A stretch of 64,000 nt of DNA from JAVVTR01 sp036653535 (GTDB taxonomy: Bacteria; Bacteroidota; Bacteroidia; Bacteroidales; P3): NCBI GenBank assembly GCA_036653535.1, contig JAVVTR010000004.1:1-64000 (forward strand), in the 5' to 3' direction. Shown piece after piece: positions 1-8,142 of the stretch. Position 1 is the first letter of the stretch. Each line of letters opens with the position of its first letter. The notes beneath the pieces were generated by a model. That model was given only the letters and a program-made list of their open reading frames with translations. It was not told the origin of the DNA and ran no database searches. The translations under genes were made by a program, and so were the position numbers.

Positions 1-1069
1 GTATAGGGCGATTAGCTCTTACACCTAATAGTTTGTGCGGTTTTGAATATGATGCGGACTGGATAACGACCGGTTATTCTATCTCGCCGTTTCATATCCC
101 TCTGAAAAGTGGCTTGCAAATGGCTAAACGAGATCCGTTTCGTGGAGGGTTTGGCGTGTTTGATGATAGCCTGCCTGATAGTTGGGGGAATCTGATCTTA
201 GACAGGTATCTCACTCAGCAAAATATCAATTCACATAAACTCACTTTACTTCAACACTTGGCTCTTATTGGTAGCACAGGCAGAGGGGCATTGGAGTATC
301 GTCCCGACAGAAGCATTGTTGCAAATGATAATTCTCTTGACTTTGATAGGCTTGACGTTGAAGCTAAAATGATTTTGAGCGATAAAGGGGAAAATATTCT
401 CGTTGATGATTTATATCGTTATGGTGGCTCGTCAGGGGTGCAAGACCGAAAGTGTTCACTACAATAAACAATCGTTATTGGCTTATGAAATTCCGTGCGA
501 TTTTAGATCCCCAAAACATAGAAGAGATTGAATACAAATACTCTATTTGGGCAAAAGAGTGCGGTATTTATATGAGCGAAACCAAGCTATTTAATGGTAA
601 GCACTTTGGAACGGAACGTTTTGACCGCACAGATAGAGGAAAAATCCACACTATAAGTGCGGGAGGACTACTCAATGCTGACTATCGTATTCCAAGCCTT
701 GACTACTCTTTGTTGATGAAATTAACGCTCAATCTAACACGAGATATGCAACAGGTCATTCAAATGTTTCGATTGATGGTGTTTAACATTGTTATCTCAA
801 AGCGAGATGATCACGCTAAGAACTTTTCATTTCAACATCGTGATGAAAACTGGAAACTTTCGCCAGCCTATGACCTTTTGCCAAGTAGTGGGTTTAATGG
901 TTATCATACCCCAACCATAAACGGACAAGGGGAGCCGACTCTTAAAGATGTGACAGCCATTGCATCAGAAATAGGCTTGGCTGCCAATCAGGCAAAAGAG
1001 ATTATTGAACAGGTTCGTGATATATGCCACCAAAATAAAATGGCGAAATTCAATTTGAGAAATCAATAA
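1..1069 (+). pseudogene. hipA: HipA-family kinase, frameshifted, 5' end outside window
   Basis: HipA-type toxins are serine/threonine kinases of HipBA toxin-antitoxin systems. The reading frame is already open at the left edge (IGRLALTPNS...), so the first residues and any hipB partner lie outside. The N-terminal half ends in GGSSG and then falls into the wrong frame. Restoring one G in the GGGG run at 435-438 gives GGSSGGARPKVF, the glycine-rich loop of this family, and joins the second half, which starts near 440. That half carries the catalytic-core motifs DDHAKNFSF and SPAYDLLP. The split is therefore a single-base deletion in a homopolymer, either a real mutation or a sequencing error. 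If real, the two pieces would separate the nucleotide-binding loop from the catalytic residues and give no active kinase. Confidence 0.85.
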
Positions 1070-1441
1070 GTATTTAGTACAATAGAATGACGAAAGCATG
1101 GGTTGAAGATACGGCCTTTATCGTATTGGGGTAAGTTTGTTAAAAGCAAAAGGATTTATTGAGACAAGAATTGACGATGATTTTAATGTGAACGAATATT
1201 ATATTTGTTATCTTTCAGAGAATATGGTGTTTTTTAGTGCTTAGGAAATGGGCAAAGCATATTTTTAAGAGAAGTCCCTGCAACTTGCACTACGAAAATA
1301 ATTGATAACGAATTGTTTTGTAAATCCAAAATAGTTCGTAGATTTGAACCCAAGAACATAAGCAGACAAAAATCTAAAAGCCAAATTGGCTGAAGCAAGC
1401 GTCGTGAATTGCATTAAAAATATTTATGGAAGCGGTTATAA
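1070..1441. other. gene-poor stretch with decayed coding fragments
   Basis: No intact gene. A plus-strand stretch at about 1107-1244 translates without stops into a protein-like peptide (YGLYRIGVSLLKAKGF..., rich in acidic and aromatic residues), but it has no start and I recognise no family. Other short open fragments follow. With broken genes on both sides, this is most simply read as decayed mobile-island DNA. Confidence 0.4.
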
Positions 1442-1621
1442 ATGGATAGAATGAAAAGTCTTCTTAGCAAAAGTCTTACGCAATGTATTATCTGCACAGT
1501 CATCGTTTTGCTACTTGCTACACCCTTGTTTTATCTGCTGACCGAGCATTTTTATGCAGAAGACTTGATAGAACTTATCGAAGCATCTCGGCAGAAAGCA
1601 TCTCTACCTGCTACGGATTAG
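1442..1621 (+). pseudogene. N-terminal stub of a sensor histidine kinase
   Basis: Starting at ATG 1442 or 1451 the frame reads MKSLLSKSLTQ, a strong transmembrane segment (IICTVIVLLLATPLFYLL), then TEHFYAEDLIELIEA, and stops at 1619-1621. This matches what I know of the start of sensor histidine kinases of Bacteroides-type two-component systems: a first membrane helix followed by the beginning of the periplasmic region. No sensor, HisKA or ATPase domain follows, so only about 56 residues of a protein normally over 400 long remain. The overlapping plus-strand frame at 1483-1725 is not protein-like. Family assignment is by memory of this N-terminal pattern and is moderate. Confidence 0.5.
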
Positions 1622-1651
1622 GATGTGCGAACAAATTCTCACAAAAATGTT

Positions 1652-2422
1652 TTATTTCTTTGTGTATACTAATTTATTTTGAAATCGAAAATAATAAACA
1701 GCGATTGCTATTAAACCCACAGTGACTGAAATAACTTGAGAAGGCGACAAATAGGATTGATTAAAAATAGTACCACGATCGTCTGCCCTCAAGAACTCAA
1801 TAAAAAATCTAAAAAATGAATATAAAATAAGGTAAATTAAAAACGGCTCTTTTATAAATTTGCTTCGCACAAGCAAAAATACAAATAAAATAAAAATACA
1901 CTCATACAGTTGGGTAGGGTGAAGATAAATATCTGTCTTAAAATGGGAATGAGCTAAGCTATTCTCTGGATATTTCACTCCAAATGGCAAATTCGTAGGA
2001 GTGCCAAAACAACAACCTGCAAAAAAACAGCCTATCCTTCCGAAAATATGCGCAAGGCAGAATGGAGGTGTCAGCATATTTAAGGTTTTATAAATTGGCA
2101 ATGAATTAATTTTTAAAAACACTACCAATGAAAAAAGACCAGCAATCATACCTCCCTGCAAGGTAAGTCCAATTAATTTAAAATTACTCCATTTAATTGG
2201 AATAGCTTGGCTATATGCATCAAAAACAAAAGCCCCCACAAATCCTATTATTAACGAAAGAAAAATTCCTAAATGGATTTTGTATTTTTGATCATTATTC
2301 AATTTAGAAAAGGGGCCACTATACTGTAAGTAGAGCATAGCCAAAGCAAGCCCGATACCTACAAACAGATTATAAGTTGGGATAAATGAGTTCTCACCTA
2401 ATTGAAGATATCTCAGCATCAC
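1652..2422 (-). CDS. Lgt-family prolipoprotein diacylglyceryl transferase-like membrane protein
   Basis: This is an integral membrane protein of 256 residues with about seven hydrophobic segments. Lgt transfers diacylglycerol from phosphatidylglycerol to the lipobox cysteine of prolipoproteins. Lgt-type motifs are in the right order: GRIGCFFAGCCFG at residues 128-140 (the place of the classical GRxGNFxN motif), HPTQLYE at 168-174 and RFFIEFLRADDRG at 205-217. The cysteine-rich version of the first motif differs from classical Lgt, so this may be an accessory or divergent paralogue rather than the housekeeping enzyme. It follows the small membrane-protein gene at 2471-2842, but a strong hairpin lies between them, 13 bases before the start codon. 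A start one codon later (2419) is equally possible. Confidence 0.75.
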   Translation of the reverse strand: MMLRYLQLGENSFIPTYNLFVGIGLALAMLYLQYSGPFSKLNNDQKYKIHLGIFLSLIIGFVGAFVFDAYSQAIPIKWSNFKLIGLTLQGGMIAGLFSLVVFLKINSLPIYKTLNMLTPPFCLAHIFGRIGCFFAGCCFGTPTNLPFGVKYPENSLAHSHFKTDIYLHPTQLYECIFILFVFLLVRSKFIKEPFLIYLILYSFFRFFIEFLRADDRGTIFNQSYLSPSQVISVTVGLIAIAVYYFRFQNKLVYTKK

Positions 2423-2435
2423 CTAAATAAATAAA

Positions 2436-2465
2436 AAGTAGCCTAACTAGGGAGTTAGGCTACTT
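2436..2465 (-). terminator. intrinsic terminator or attenuator between the small membrane protein and the lgt-like gene
   Basis: A perfect 13-bp inverted repeat (2436-2448 with 2453-2465, loop AGGG). On the minus strand it is followed by TTTATTTATTT, the form of a rho-independent terminator. It ends only 13 bases before the lgt-like start codon, so readthrough would be needed to express that gene from an upstream promoter. Confidence 0.8.
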
Positions 2466-2470
2466 AATTT

Positions 2471-2842
2471 CTACGACAACTTTTTTTGAAATAATGCCAA
2501 AAGTCCTCCTATTAAAAATAGAACGCATTCTATTAAAGAAAGAAAATTAAATGTTATAAGTGTAATTCCGGAAAGAACACCTGCAAAGAGCATTATTGCA
2601 CCCCAAAGCTTAGGATTTTTTTTATACAAGAATGCACATGTAAGTCCTAAAATAGCCGCAATTAAGCCCAACCACATAAATGTATTCCCCGCATCATTAG
2701 TTACTTGTTCTGTTGAATTGTCGGCAAGTGATGACATTCCAGCCGCACAAGCTCCGCTACAAATTGCTGCAGGAAGTCCTATTACACCACCAATAATCCC
2801 CATAATCATGGGGACATTTGAAATTTGTTTGTTTTCGTTCAT
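2471..2842 (-). CDS. small four-helix membrane protein of unknown function
   Basis: A 123-residue protein with about four hydrophobic segments (roughly residues 10-35, 54-72, 79-98 and 100-118) and a short lysine-containing tail (ALFQKKLS). A cysteine-containing glycine/alanine segment (IGLPAAICSGACAAGM) sits in the first helix. It resembles the general class of small Bacteroidota membrane proteins with DUF4064-like topology, but I cannot assign a family. It is followed on the same strand by a terminator hairpin and the Lgt-like gene. No function is proposed. Confidence 0.6.
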   Translation of the reverse strand: MNENKQISNVPMIMGIIGGVIGLPAAICSGACAAGMSSLADNSTEQVTNDAGNTFMWLGLIAAILGLTCAFLYKKNPKLWGAIMLFAGVLSGITLITFNFLSLIECVLFLIGGLLALFQKKLS

Positions 2843-3933
2843 TTCTATATGTTTTGTTTATTAAATATTATAACCAGTAAAAATATATGGAATCAGTCAA
2901 ACAAAAAACGAATATACAAATCTAAGATGCTTTATTTTTATGTTACTCCGAAGCAATTCGAAGGCATGACTCATAGCATTACTTTATCCAGTTGTGAACT
3001 AAAGAATTAACTTTATTCTCCAAAATTCGGCAACAGAGATACACCAAAAATAATCAAATACAAAAAAATAGTCAAAACGTCTTTGATTTAGTTTTTGTTA
3101 TTTTAAGCAAAACGTGTTTATTTTGTAAAACATTTCGTTTTCCTCGCAAAAAAACGAGAATTATTTGGCGATGTTTTTATTTTGTAGGGAATTTTGTATA
3201 TAAATTGAAGAAGGGTTGAAATTGGTAAAACATCTTCTATTTTGAGGGTGATTTTGTTTTAACAATAGGAATAGCATACTATTTTTATTTTCCATTATTG
3301 GAAAATTTGTGAGCAGGAATTCAAATTCAGTTCATTAAATTAGATTATATTGCTAGGCAAGAGCTATCAAAGAAGACTATGTATAGTTTTATGCACAAAA
3401 ATTTAGACTAACAGAGCCTGGCGCCTTATTTTTGAAATTATTGAAAAAACAATAAAATGTCAATGATACAAGCTAAAATCAATTTCAAAATATAGACCCT
3501 CCCAAGCAAATTTGGAATAGAACTTTTAAACTTTCAAACTCCGATTAACTTGTTTCTGCTATGTATTGCTTAAAATTACACTTAGTATTAGAAGCCGCCC
3601 ATAAAAAACATATAATAAAGCACAATGTATTCAATTTAATTCGCTATAAACGGGATTTTTTCATAAGTATCTTTAAAAAAACGATAAATACATTCTACAG
3701 ACACTTCTGAAAGCCAAAATAAAGGAAAGTTCCAACAAAGTTGAGTTATGAGAAATACCTTTAAAATCTTATTTTACATAAAAAAAGCAGTCCAAAATCA
3801 AAACGGAAATGCGCCTTTGATGTGTTGTCTGCCCTTGCTTATTATTAAAAAACACATTTTTCCGCCCTTGTTTATTGAGAAATTACACCTATCTTTGCCC
3901 TTGTATTAATTGATTATGTAAATTGTGTGTATT
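2843..3933. other. 1.1-kb AT-rich gene-free region
   Basis: No convincing coding frame on either strand. Between about 3106 and 3262 a degenerate motif (TTTATTTTG followed by a G/A-rich step and ATTTTG) recurs three times with a period close to 60 bp. The last 150 bases before the ATPase gene presumably hold its promoter, but no clean TAnnTTTG box stands out. The region looks like decayed island DNA. Confidence 0.5.
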
Positions 3934-5268
3934 ATGAATGATATATATTTTAAAAGGAGTGTTGATATAGAACTTCAGAAATGGGCTAAAGAAACAAGAC
4001 GCAAGCCGTTATTGTTGAGAGGGGCACGTCAGATAGGAAAATCTTCAACTATAAGAAATTTAGGGAAAAGTTTTAAGCATTATATAGAAGTAAACTTTGA
4101 CGACAGAGAAGAACTTAGCCAACTGTTTGAAAAATCACTTACTCCGCAAGAAATATGTGAGCAATTGGCTTTGTTTTATCGTACACCCATCATTCCGGGA
4201 GAAACACTTTTATTTTTTGATGAGATACAGATGAGCCCTGCTGCTTTGGCTAAATTGCGTTATTTCTATGAACAGTATCCAGAGCTACATTTAATAGCAG
4301 CAGGTTCTCTTTTGGAATTTGCCATAGCAGAAATGCCGTCATTTGGAGTGGGACGCATTCGCTCTTTATTTATGTATCCACTTAGTTTTGAGGAATTTAT
4401 TACTACATTAGGTGATGAGATGTTGGTTGCAGCATATAGAAAAGCGTCTCCAAAAAATCCTTTATCCGAAATTATCCACAAGCAGTTAGTAGAACGATTG
4501 AAAATTTTTCTGATTATTGGAGGAATGCCCGAATCTGTTTCTGAATATGTTAGGACTAGAGATTTATTACATAGTAGTCAAGTATTAAGTGATATAATAG
4601 TATCCTTAAAATCTGACTTCGCAAAATACAAGGAGCGTGTTCCAGCACTAAGAATCACCGAAGTCTTCAATTCAGTGGTCAGACAGGCGGAAGGGAAATT
4701 CGTGTATGAGCGAGCGGCTGAAAGTGCAAGCAATGTACAAGTTAAGCAAGCCTTAGAGTTATTGATAATGGCAGGATTGGTATACGCTATTACCCATACG
4801 GCAGCTAATGGCATTCCGCTTGGAGCTGAAATTAATCCCAAAAACAGAAGAATGATTTTGTGCGATACAGGTCTATTTCAACATATACTTAATTTAGATG
4901 TATCTCAAATTTTGATTACAGATGACTTCCAAGTAGTAAATAGAGGAGCTTTAGCTGAGATATTTGCTGGAACAGAATTATTAAAAACCTCTTCTTGCTA
5001 TGATGAAGCTCAACTTTATTGTTGGCATCGAGAAAAGTCTCAAAGTAATGCCCAAGTTGATTATATAATTCAACACAATAATTCAATTTTACCAATTGAA
5101 ATAAAAGCGGGGACAAAAGGTGCTATGCAGAGCCTAAGAGTTTTTATGGCAGAAAAACATTTGTCAAAAGGAGTTCGTTCGTCTCTTGAAAATTTCGCCC
5201 GATATGAGGACATCTATGTATATCCCTTATATGCTATTTCAAACTTAATGATAAATAATAAAGGGTGA
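3934..5268 (+). CDS. AAA_14 / DUF4143 ATPase
   Basis: This 444-residue protein belongs to the widespread AAA_14-DUF4143 family of orphan ATPases, common in host-associated Bacteroidota and often near mobile DNA. The cellular role of the family is not settled. Walker A is GARQIGKSS (residues 30-38), Walker B LLFFDEIQ (92-99) and a sensor-like AAGSLLEF follows at 122-129. The C-terminal part has VDYI and then PIEIKAG, a D...ExK arrangement typical of the PD-(D/E)xK-like fold described for DUF4143. ATG 3934 is chosen over the GTG at 3925 because family members begin with a short segment such as MNDIYFKR. It stands alone between non-coding DNA and a broken radC and appears intact. Confidence 0.85.
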   Translation: MNDIYFKRSVDIELQKWAKETRRKPLLLRGARQIGKSSTIRNLGKSFKHYIEVNFDDREELSQLFEKSLTPQEICEQLALFYRTPIIPGETLLFFDEIQMSPAALAKLRYFYEQYPELHLIAAGSLLEFAIAEMPSFGVGRIRSLFMYPLSFEEFITTLGDEMLVAAYRKASPKNPLSEIIHKQLVERLKIFLIIGGMPESVSEYVRTRDLLHSSQVLSDIIVSLKSDFAKYKERVPALRITEVFNSVVRQAEGKFVYERAAESASNVQVKQALELLIMAGLVYAITHTAANGIPLGAEINPKNRRMILCDTGLFQHILNLDVSQILITDDFQVVNRGALAEIFAGTELLKTSSCYDEAQLYCWHREKSQSNAQVDYIIQHNNSILPIEIKAGTKGAMQSLRVFMAEKHLSKGVRSSLENFARYEDIYVYPLYAISNLMINNKG

Positions 5269-5420
5269 AAATTGATTGAATAGCTTGATAAATAAGGATG
5301 ACTATACAAAAAACATTTTGATAAATTGAAATATTGGTATATACAGAACAAGAGAAATCGTTTATAGAAACCATCCTATGGCAATATGGAAAACGAGGAC
5401 GGTTAGTCAATAAATAAAAA

Positions 5421-5440
5421 AGGGCTCTCAAAGGAGCCCT
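5421..5440 (-). terminator. intrinsic terminator at the 3' end of the radC remnant
   Basis: Minus-strand AGGGCTC / GAGCCCT stem with loop CTTTGA, followed by TTTTTATTT. It overlaps the last codons and stop of the ancestral radC frame. Confidence 0.8.
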
Positions 5441-5872
5441 TCATCAACAAATGAAAGATAGCCATTAGCTGGCGTTATAATCAGATGGTCTATGACTTTA
5501 ATATCTAATAATTCTGCACATTTTTTATCTGTTTGGTTAAAAATATATCTTGGGGGCTTGCTTGTGTATTACCGGAGGGATGGTTATGAAGTAAAACAAT
5601 GCCCGAAGTAAGCTCATATTTAGTGCCACACTAAATATGAGCTTAAGGTCTACGCTTGCCAAAGCAACGCCGCCTAAACCGATGACATAGTATCCCAAAA
5701 CTTTATTCGCCTTATTGAGGTAAAGACAGACAAACATTTCGCGAAAATCAATACACTCTTTAAAAATTTCTTTAGCAATTGTATTTGTTATTTCACTGCT
5801 TGTCACATTATATTGTGTAAAAGCAGATTGTTTTGGTTTTTGGTACTGTTCCAAAAAGTGTGTAAATTCCAA
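5428..5872 (-). pseudogene. RadC-family JAB-domain protein, two frame shifts
   Basis: RadC-like proteins with a JAB/MPN metal-binding domain are common passengers of Bacteroidota mobile elements; their biochemical role is unclear. Three successive minus-strand frames together make a normal C-terminal RadC domain: NKANKVLGYYVIGLGG and VDLKLIFSVALN in the starting frame, then SGIVLLHNHPSGN (the HxH...SGN metal site), then DKKCAELLDIKVIDHLIIT and YLSFVDEGLL up to the stop at 5428-5430. The first shift coincides with a perfect 16-bp inverted repeat at 5610-5644. The second lies near the run of six T at 5521-5526. No single frame contains the whole metal site and C-terminus, so the gene is dead. 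Confidence 0.85.
5610..5644. repeat. perfect 16-bp inverted repeat inside the radC remnant
   Basis: The arms 5610-5625 and 5629-5644 are exact reverse complements separated by CCA. The repeat sits exactly where the RadC reading frame changes. Confidence 0.9.
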
Positions 5873-5898
5873 AAATAGTTATCTTTGAAGTACACAAA

Positions 5899-5936
5899 AA
5901 CCAAAAAGCCTCCGCATTTTCGGAGGCTTTTTGGTT
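5899..5936 (-). terminator. terminator of the tRNA-Pro/tRNA-Arg unit
   Basis: A perfect 16-bp stem (5899-5914 with 5921-5936, loop CATTTT) with runs of A and T at its base. It lies 22 bases beyond the 3' end of tRNA-Arg, with no other gene for it to serve on the minus strand. Confidence 0.75.
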
Positions 5937-5957
5937 ATAGCAAACTGTTTCAAGCAG

Positions 5958-6031
5958 TGATTCCGGCGCGATTCGAACGCGCGACCCACAGCTTAGAAGG
6001 CTGTTGCTCTATCCAACTGAGCTACGGAACC
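5958..6031 (-). tRNA. tRNA-Arg (anticodon TCT)
   Basis: The minus strand folds as a complete 74-nt tRNA. The acceptor GGTTCCG pairs with CGGAATC, with discriminator A. The anticodon loop CTTCTAA gives TCT, reading AGA. The T arm contains GTTCGAATC. No CCA is encoded. It lies 30 bases downstream of tRNA-Pro on the same strand. The decayed island on the left abuts its 3' end, the usual side for integration into a tRNA gene. Confidence 0.95.
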
Positions 6032-6061
6032 TAATGGTAAAAATCTCAATCGATAGGTTGG

Positions 6062-6136
6062 TCGGGGTGAAAGGATTCGAACCTTCGACCCCCTGCTCCC
6101 AAAGCAGGTGCGCTAACCGGACTGCGCTACACCCCG
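6062..6136 (-). tRNA. tRNA-Pro (anticodon TGG)
   Basis: The minus strand folds as a 75-nt tRNA. The acceptor CGGGGTG pairs with CACCCCG, with discriminator A. The anticodon stem CCTGC/GCAGG encloses TTTGGGA, giving TGG, and the T arm has GGTTCGAATCC. It is transcribed ahead of tRNA-Arg, probably as one unit. Confidence 0.95.
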
Positions 6137-6158
6137 AAACCTTTGTTCAAAAGATTGG

Positions 6159-6190
6159 CAAAGGTACAAATAAAATTTAAAAACACCAAT
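6159..6190 (-). promoter_or_regulatory. probable promoter of the tRNA-Pro/tRNA-Arg unit
   Basis: Minus-strand TACCTTTG (6159-6166) matches the Bacteroidota -7 box TAnnTTTG, and ATTGG (6186-6190) is a near match for the -33 TTTG at the right distance. It lies about 23 bases upstream of the tRNA-Pro 5' end. Confidence 0.55.
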
Positions 6191-6246
6191 AGAAAAGAGA
6201 GATAATCTTTTAAAAAAATAAAAACAAGTACTCGTAAAGTAGGGCC

Positions 6247-7281
6247 CTATTCCTGTTGCATAATAAAATGGAGCGCATAATCTATCATAGAATCTTTTCC
6301 CAAGCGAAGAGCATTTGTATCCATACTTATTTTTATATCCGGAGCTATACCTGCTTCCGTATGTGCTTTATTTGCATCTAACATAGGGATGGCCGAATAA
6401 CGAAAGACCCATCCACAAGGCAACTCTGAATTTAATGGCATACCACCTCCCCCTCCCGTGCTATCTCCTATTAATGTAACCATGGGAAGTTCTTTCATCA
6501 TACAAGCAAAATCATTGCCTGTACTAAAAACATATCTATTGGTCAGTAGGACCACCGGCTTGATCCAACGGATATACGGAGATGGATTTAACCACCTTGG
6601 CTCTGGATCAGAAAAATCATGGTGTCCTTTCCCCGTTTTATGCATAATATATCCATAAAGCACCGATTTTTCCGTAAAGCGAGAAGCTAATTTAGACGCC
6701 AAAGTAAGATCGCCACCTCCATTTTCCCTTATATCTATAATTAGTCCTTTACACGATTGAAAATAACTCAAAACTTGGTTCAAATTTGCTTCTCCAAAAT
6801 TGGCTGAAAAATTAGCATAACGAATATATCCAACCTCCTTATTGGGTCCCATTTTAAGATACTTTAAAGAAGCCGCCATACGAAAATCGTTTTTTAAATA
6901 ATATCTATCTAAAACATCTTCTGAGAAATTGCGAGGATAATCTAAAAACCAATTCCAATAGCGTCCTACATCAAATGTAGCATATAAATTTACATGACCA
7001 TCTTTTAAATGAGCCATCAATTGACAATATATATCAAAAACCTCCTCTGTACTTGTAGCCCTTCCCACCTTAGAACGATAAACCCCATATAAACTATCCC
7101 AAGGAATACGTTTATACTCAAAATAACAATAGCGTTCATCTAAAATACGCCATAATTCATCATAATTATATAAAGGATCGCACATATCCTTTTCTGTAAT
7201 TTTATTACAAGAACTTAACATACACAAGCAAAAAAAGCCTGAAACCAAGCAGTAATAAAAACTTATTTTTCTGTTCTTCAT
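6247..7281 (-). CDS. S41-family (C-terminal processing type) serine protease lipoprotein
   Basis: The start is placed at ATG 7279-7281, whose bases overlap the TGA of the preceding gene (ATGA), a sign of translational coupling. From there a signal peptide ends in the lipobox LSSC (residues 22-25), so the 344-residue protein should be a lipid-anchored envelope protein. The S41 hallmarks follow: GYIRYANF and IDIRENGGG (residues 182-190), then TNRYVFSTGNDF with the probable nucleophile Ser253. A PDZ domain is not evident, as in many Bacteroidota tail-specific-protease relatives. It is the last gene of a unit with a phosphate-binding-type lipoprotein and an outer-membrane protein. The substrate is unknown. 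Confidence 0.85.
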   Translation of the reverse strand: MKNRKISFYYCLVSGFFCLCMLSSCNKITEKDMCDPLYNYDELWRILDERYCYFEYKRIPWDSLYGVYRSKVGRATSTEEVFDIYCQLMAHLKDGHVNLYATFDVGRYWNWFLDYPRNFSEDVLDRYYLKNDFRMAASLKYLKMGPNKEVGYIRYANFSANFGEANLNQVLSYFQSCKGLIIDIRENGGGDLTLASKLASRFTEKSVLYGYIMHKTGKGHHDFSDPEPRWLNPSPYIRWIKPVVLLTNRYVFSTGNDFACMMKELPMVTLIGDSTGGGGGMPLNSELPCGWVFRYSAIPMLDANKAHTEAGIAPDIKISMDTNALRLGKDSMIDYALHFIMQQE

Positions 7282-8132
7282 AAGGTTTCCTTTCCTGACA
7301 TATTTACCATATTCAATACAAATCCCACATAAAATGCATTGCCATGCCATTGACTGTGAATACCTTTTAGATTAGACCAGAGAGAATGCCCCACATAGGA
7401 AAATCTCAACTGTACCGTTTTGAACACAAAATCTAATGCAACCATATTCTGCATGCTAAAATTATTGTACACTGAAGCAAAAGAGAGATAATGCTCAGGA
7501 GAATATATCTTCGTGAAAATTTCATAATAAGACATCCCATATTCGGGAGCAAAAACTAAACCAAGTAAAGGCAATGCCAATTGATAATGTAATTGCATTG
7601 GTTGTTTCCCTAAGAAAAACTTATAATCCAATCTAAATGCTGCATTAAGAGAAATATTGGCATTCAATACAGCGGCACTGTTCCCATAAGCAGGCAAGTA
7701 AAAACCACCTATTTCTGTTTGCAATTGCCCTCCTACTAATATTTGGAAATTAGGATGTTTATAAACCGGACATAGTACGCCCCAATGTAGGTGAAGCATG
7801 GCACTATAATAGGAATAATTCTTAGCGGGACTATGGAGCCCGCCCCCCTCTATCTGAATTTCCCAATCTTGCATTAATTTCTTGGCAAAAGACTTATCCC
7901 CTTGATAAAGGATTCCCCCTTGAAGACCTTGATAAGGAAGATGGCTTAAATAATCGGTATAAATATTGGTTCCCACTATACCTAAAGAAATAGAATGCTG
8001 AGAAATACGAGGAAATTTATTATCCAAAAAATCTTTCTTAGATCGGTTGCTTACATTTAATGTATCTTGAGCCAACAAAGAGTTTGAAAGCATAAAAAAC
8101 ACAGTAAAAAAGCAAATTCCCCCCTTGTTCAT
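7278..8132 (-). CDS. predicted outer-membrane protein (DUF3316-like)
   Basis: A 284-residue protein with a signal peptide ending near SLLAQ (residue 22) and a body of alternating hydrophobic/polar strands rich in aromatic residues, as expected for a small outer-membrane beta-barrel. The pattern recalls the Bacteroidales family DUF3316, but this is from memory and uncertain. It starts 10 bases after the PstS-like gene and overlaps the S41 protease start by 4 bases, so the three are probably one operon. The last residues (MSGKETL) lie in the overlap. No enzymatic motif is seen. Confidence 0.6.
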   Translation of the reverse strand: MNKGGICFFTVFFMLSNSLLAQDTLNVSNRSKKDFLDNKFPRISQHSISLGIVGTNIYTDYLSHLPYQGLQGGILYQGDKSFAKKLMQDWEIQIEGGGLHSPAKNYSYYSAMLHLHWGVLCPVYKHPNFQILVGGQLQTEIGGFYLPAYGNSAAVLNANISLNAAFRLDYKFFLGKQPMQLHYQLALPLLGLVFAPEYGMSYYEIFTKIYSPEHYLSFASVYNNFSMQNMVALDFVFKTVQLRFSYVGHSLWSNLKGIHSQWHGNAFYVGFVLNMVNMSGKETL

Positions 8133-8142
8133 TTTAATTATA

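Noticed and set aside
1483..1725. 80-residue plus-strand open frame
   Set aside because: Composition is not protein-like; the frame beginning at 1442/1451 over the same bases gives a clear kinase-type membrane anchor, and its 3' part overlaps the Lgt-like gene.
3106..3262. CRISPR array
   Set aside because: The three blocks are diverged and no cas genes are near.
5958..6031. Search for a duplicated tRNA-Arg 3' end (attachment site) in 1-5957
   Set aside because: No second copy of TTCCGGCGCGATTCG seen in the window, so no att site is claimed.
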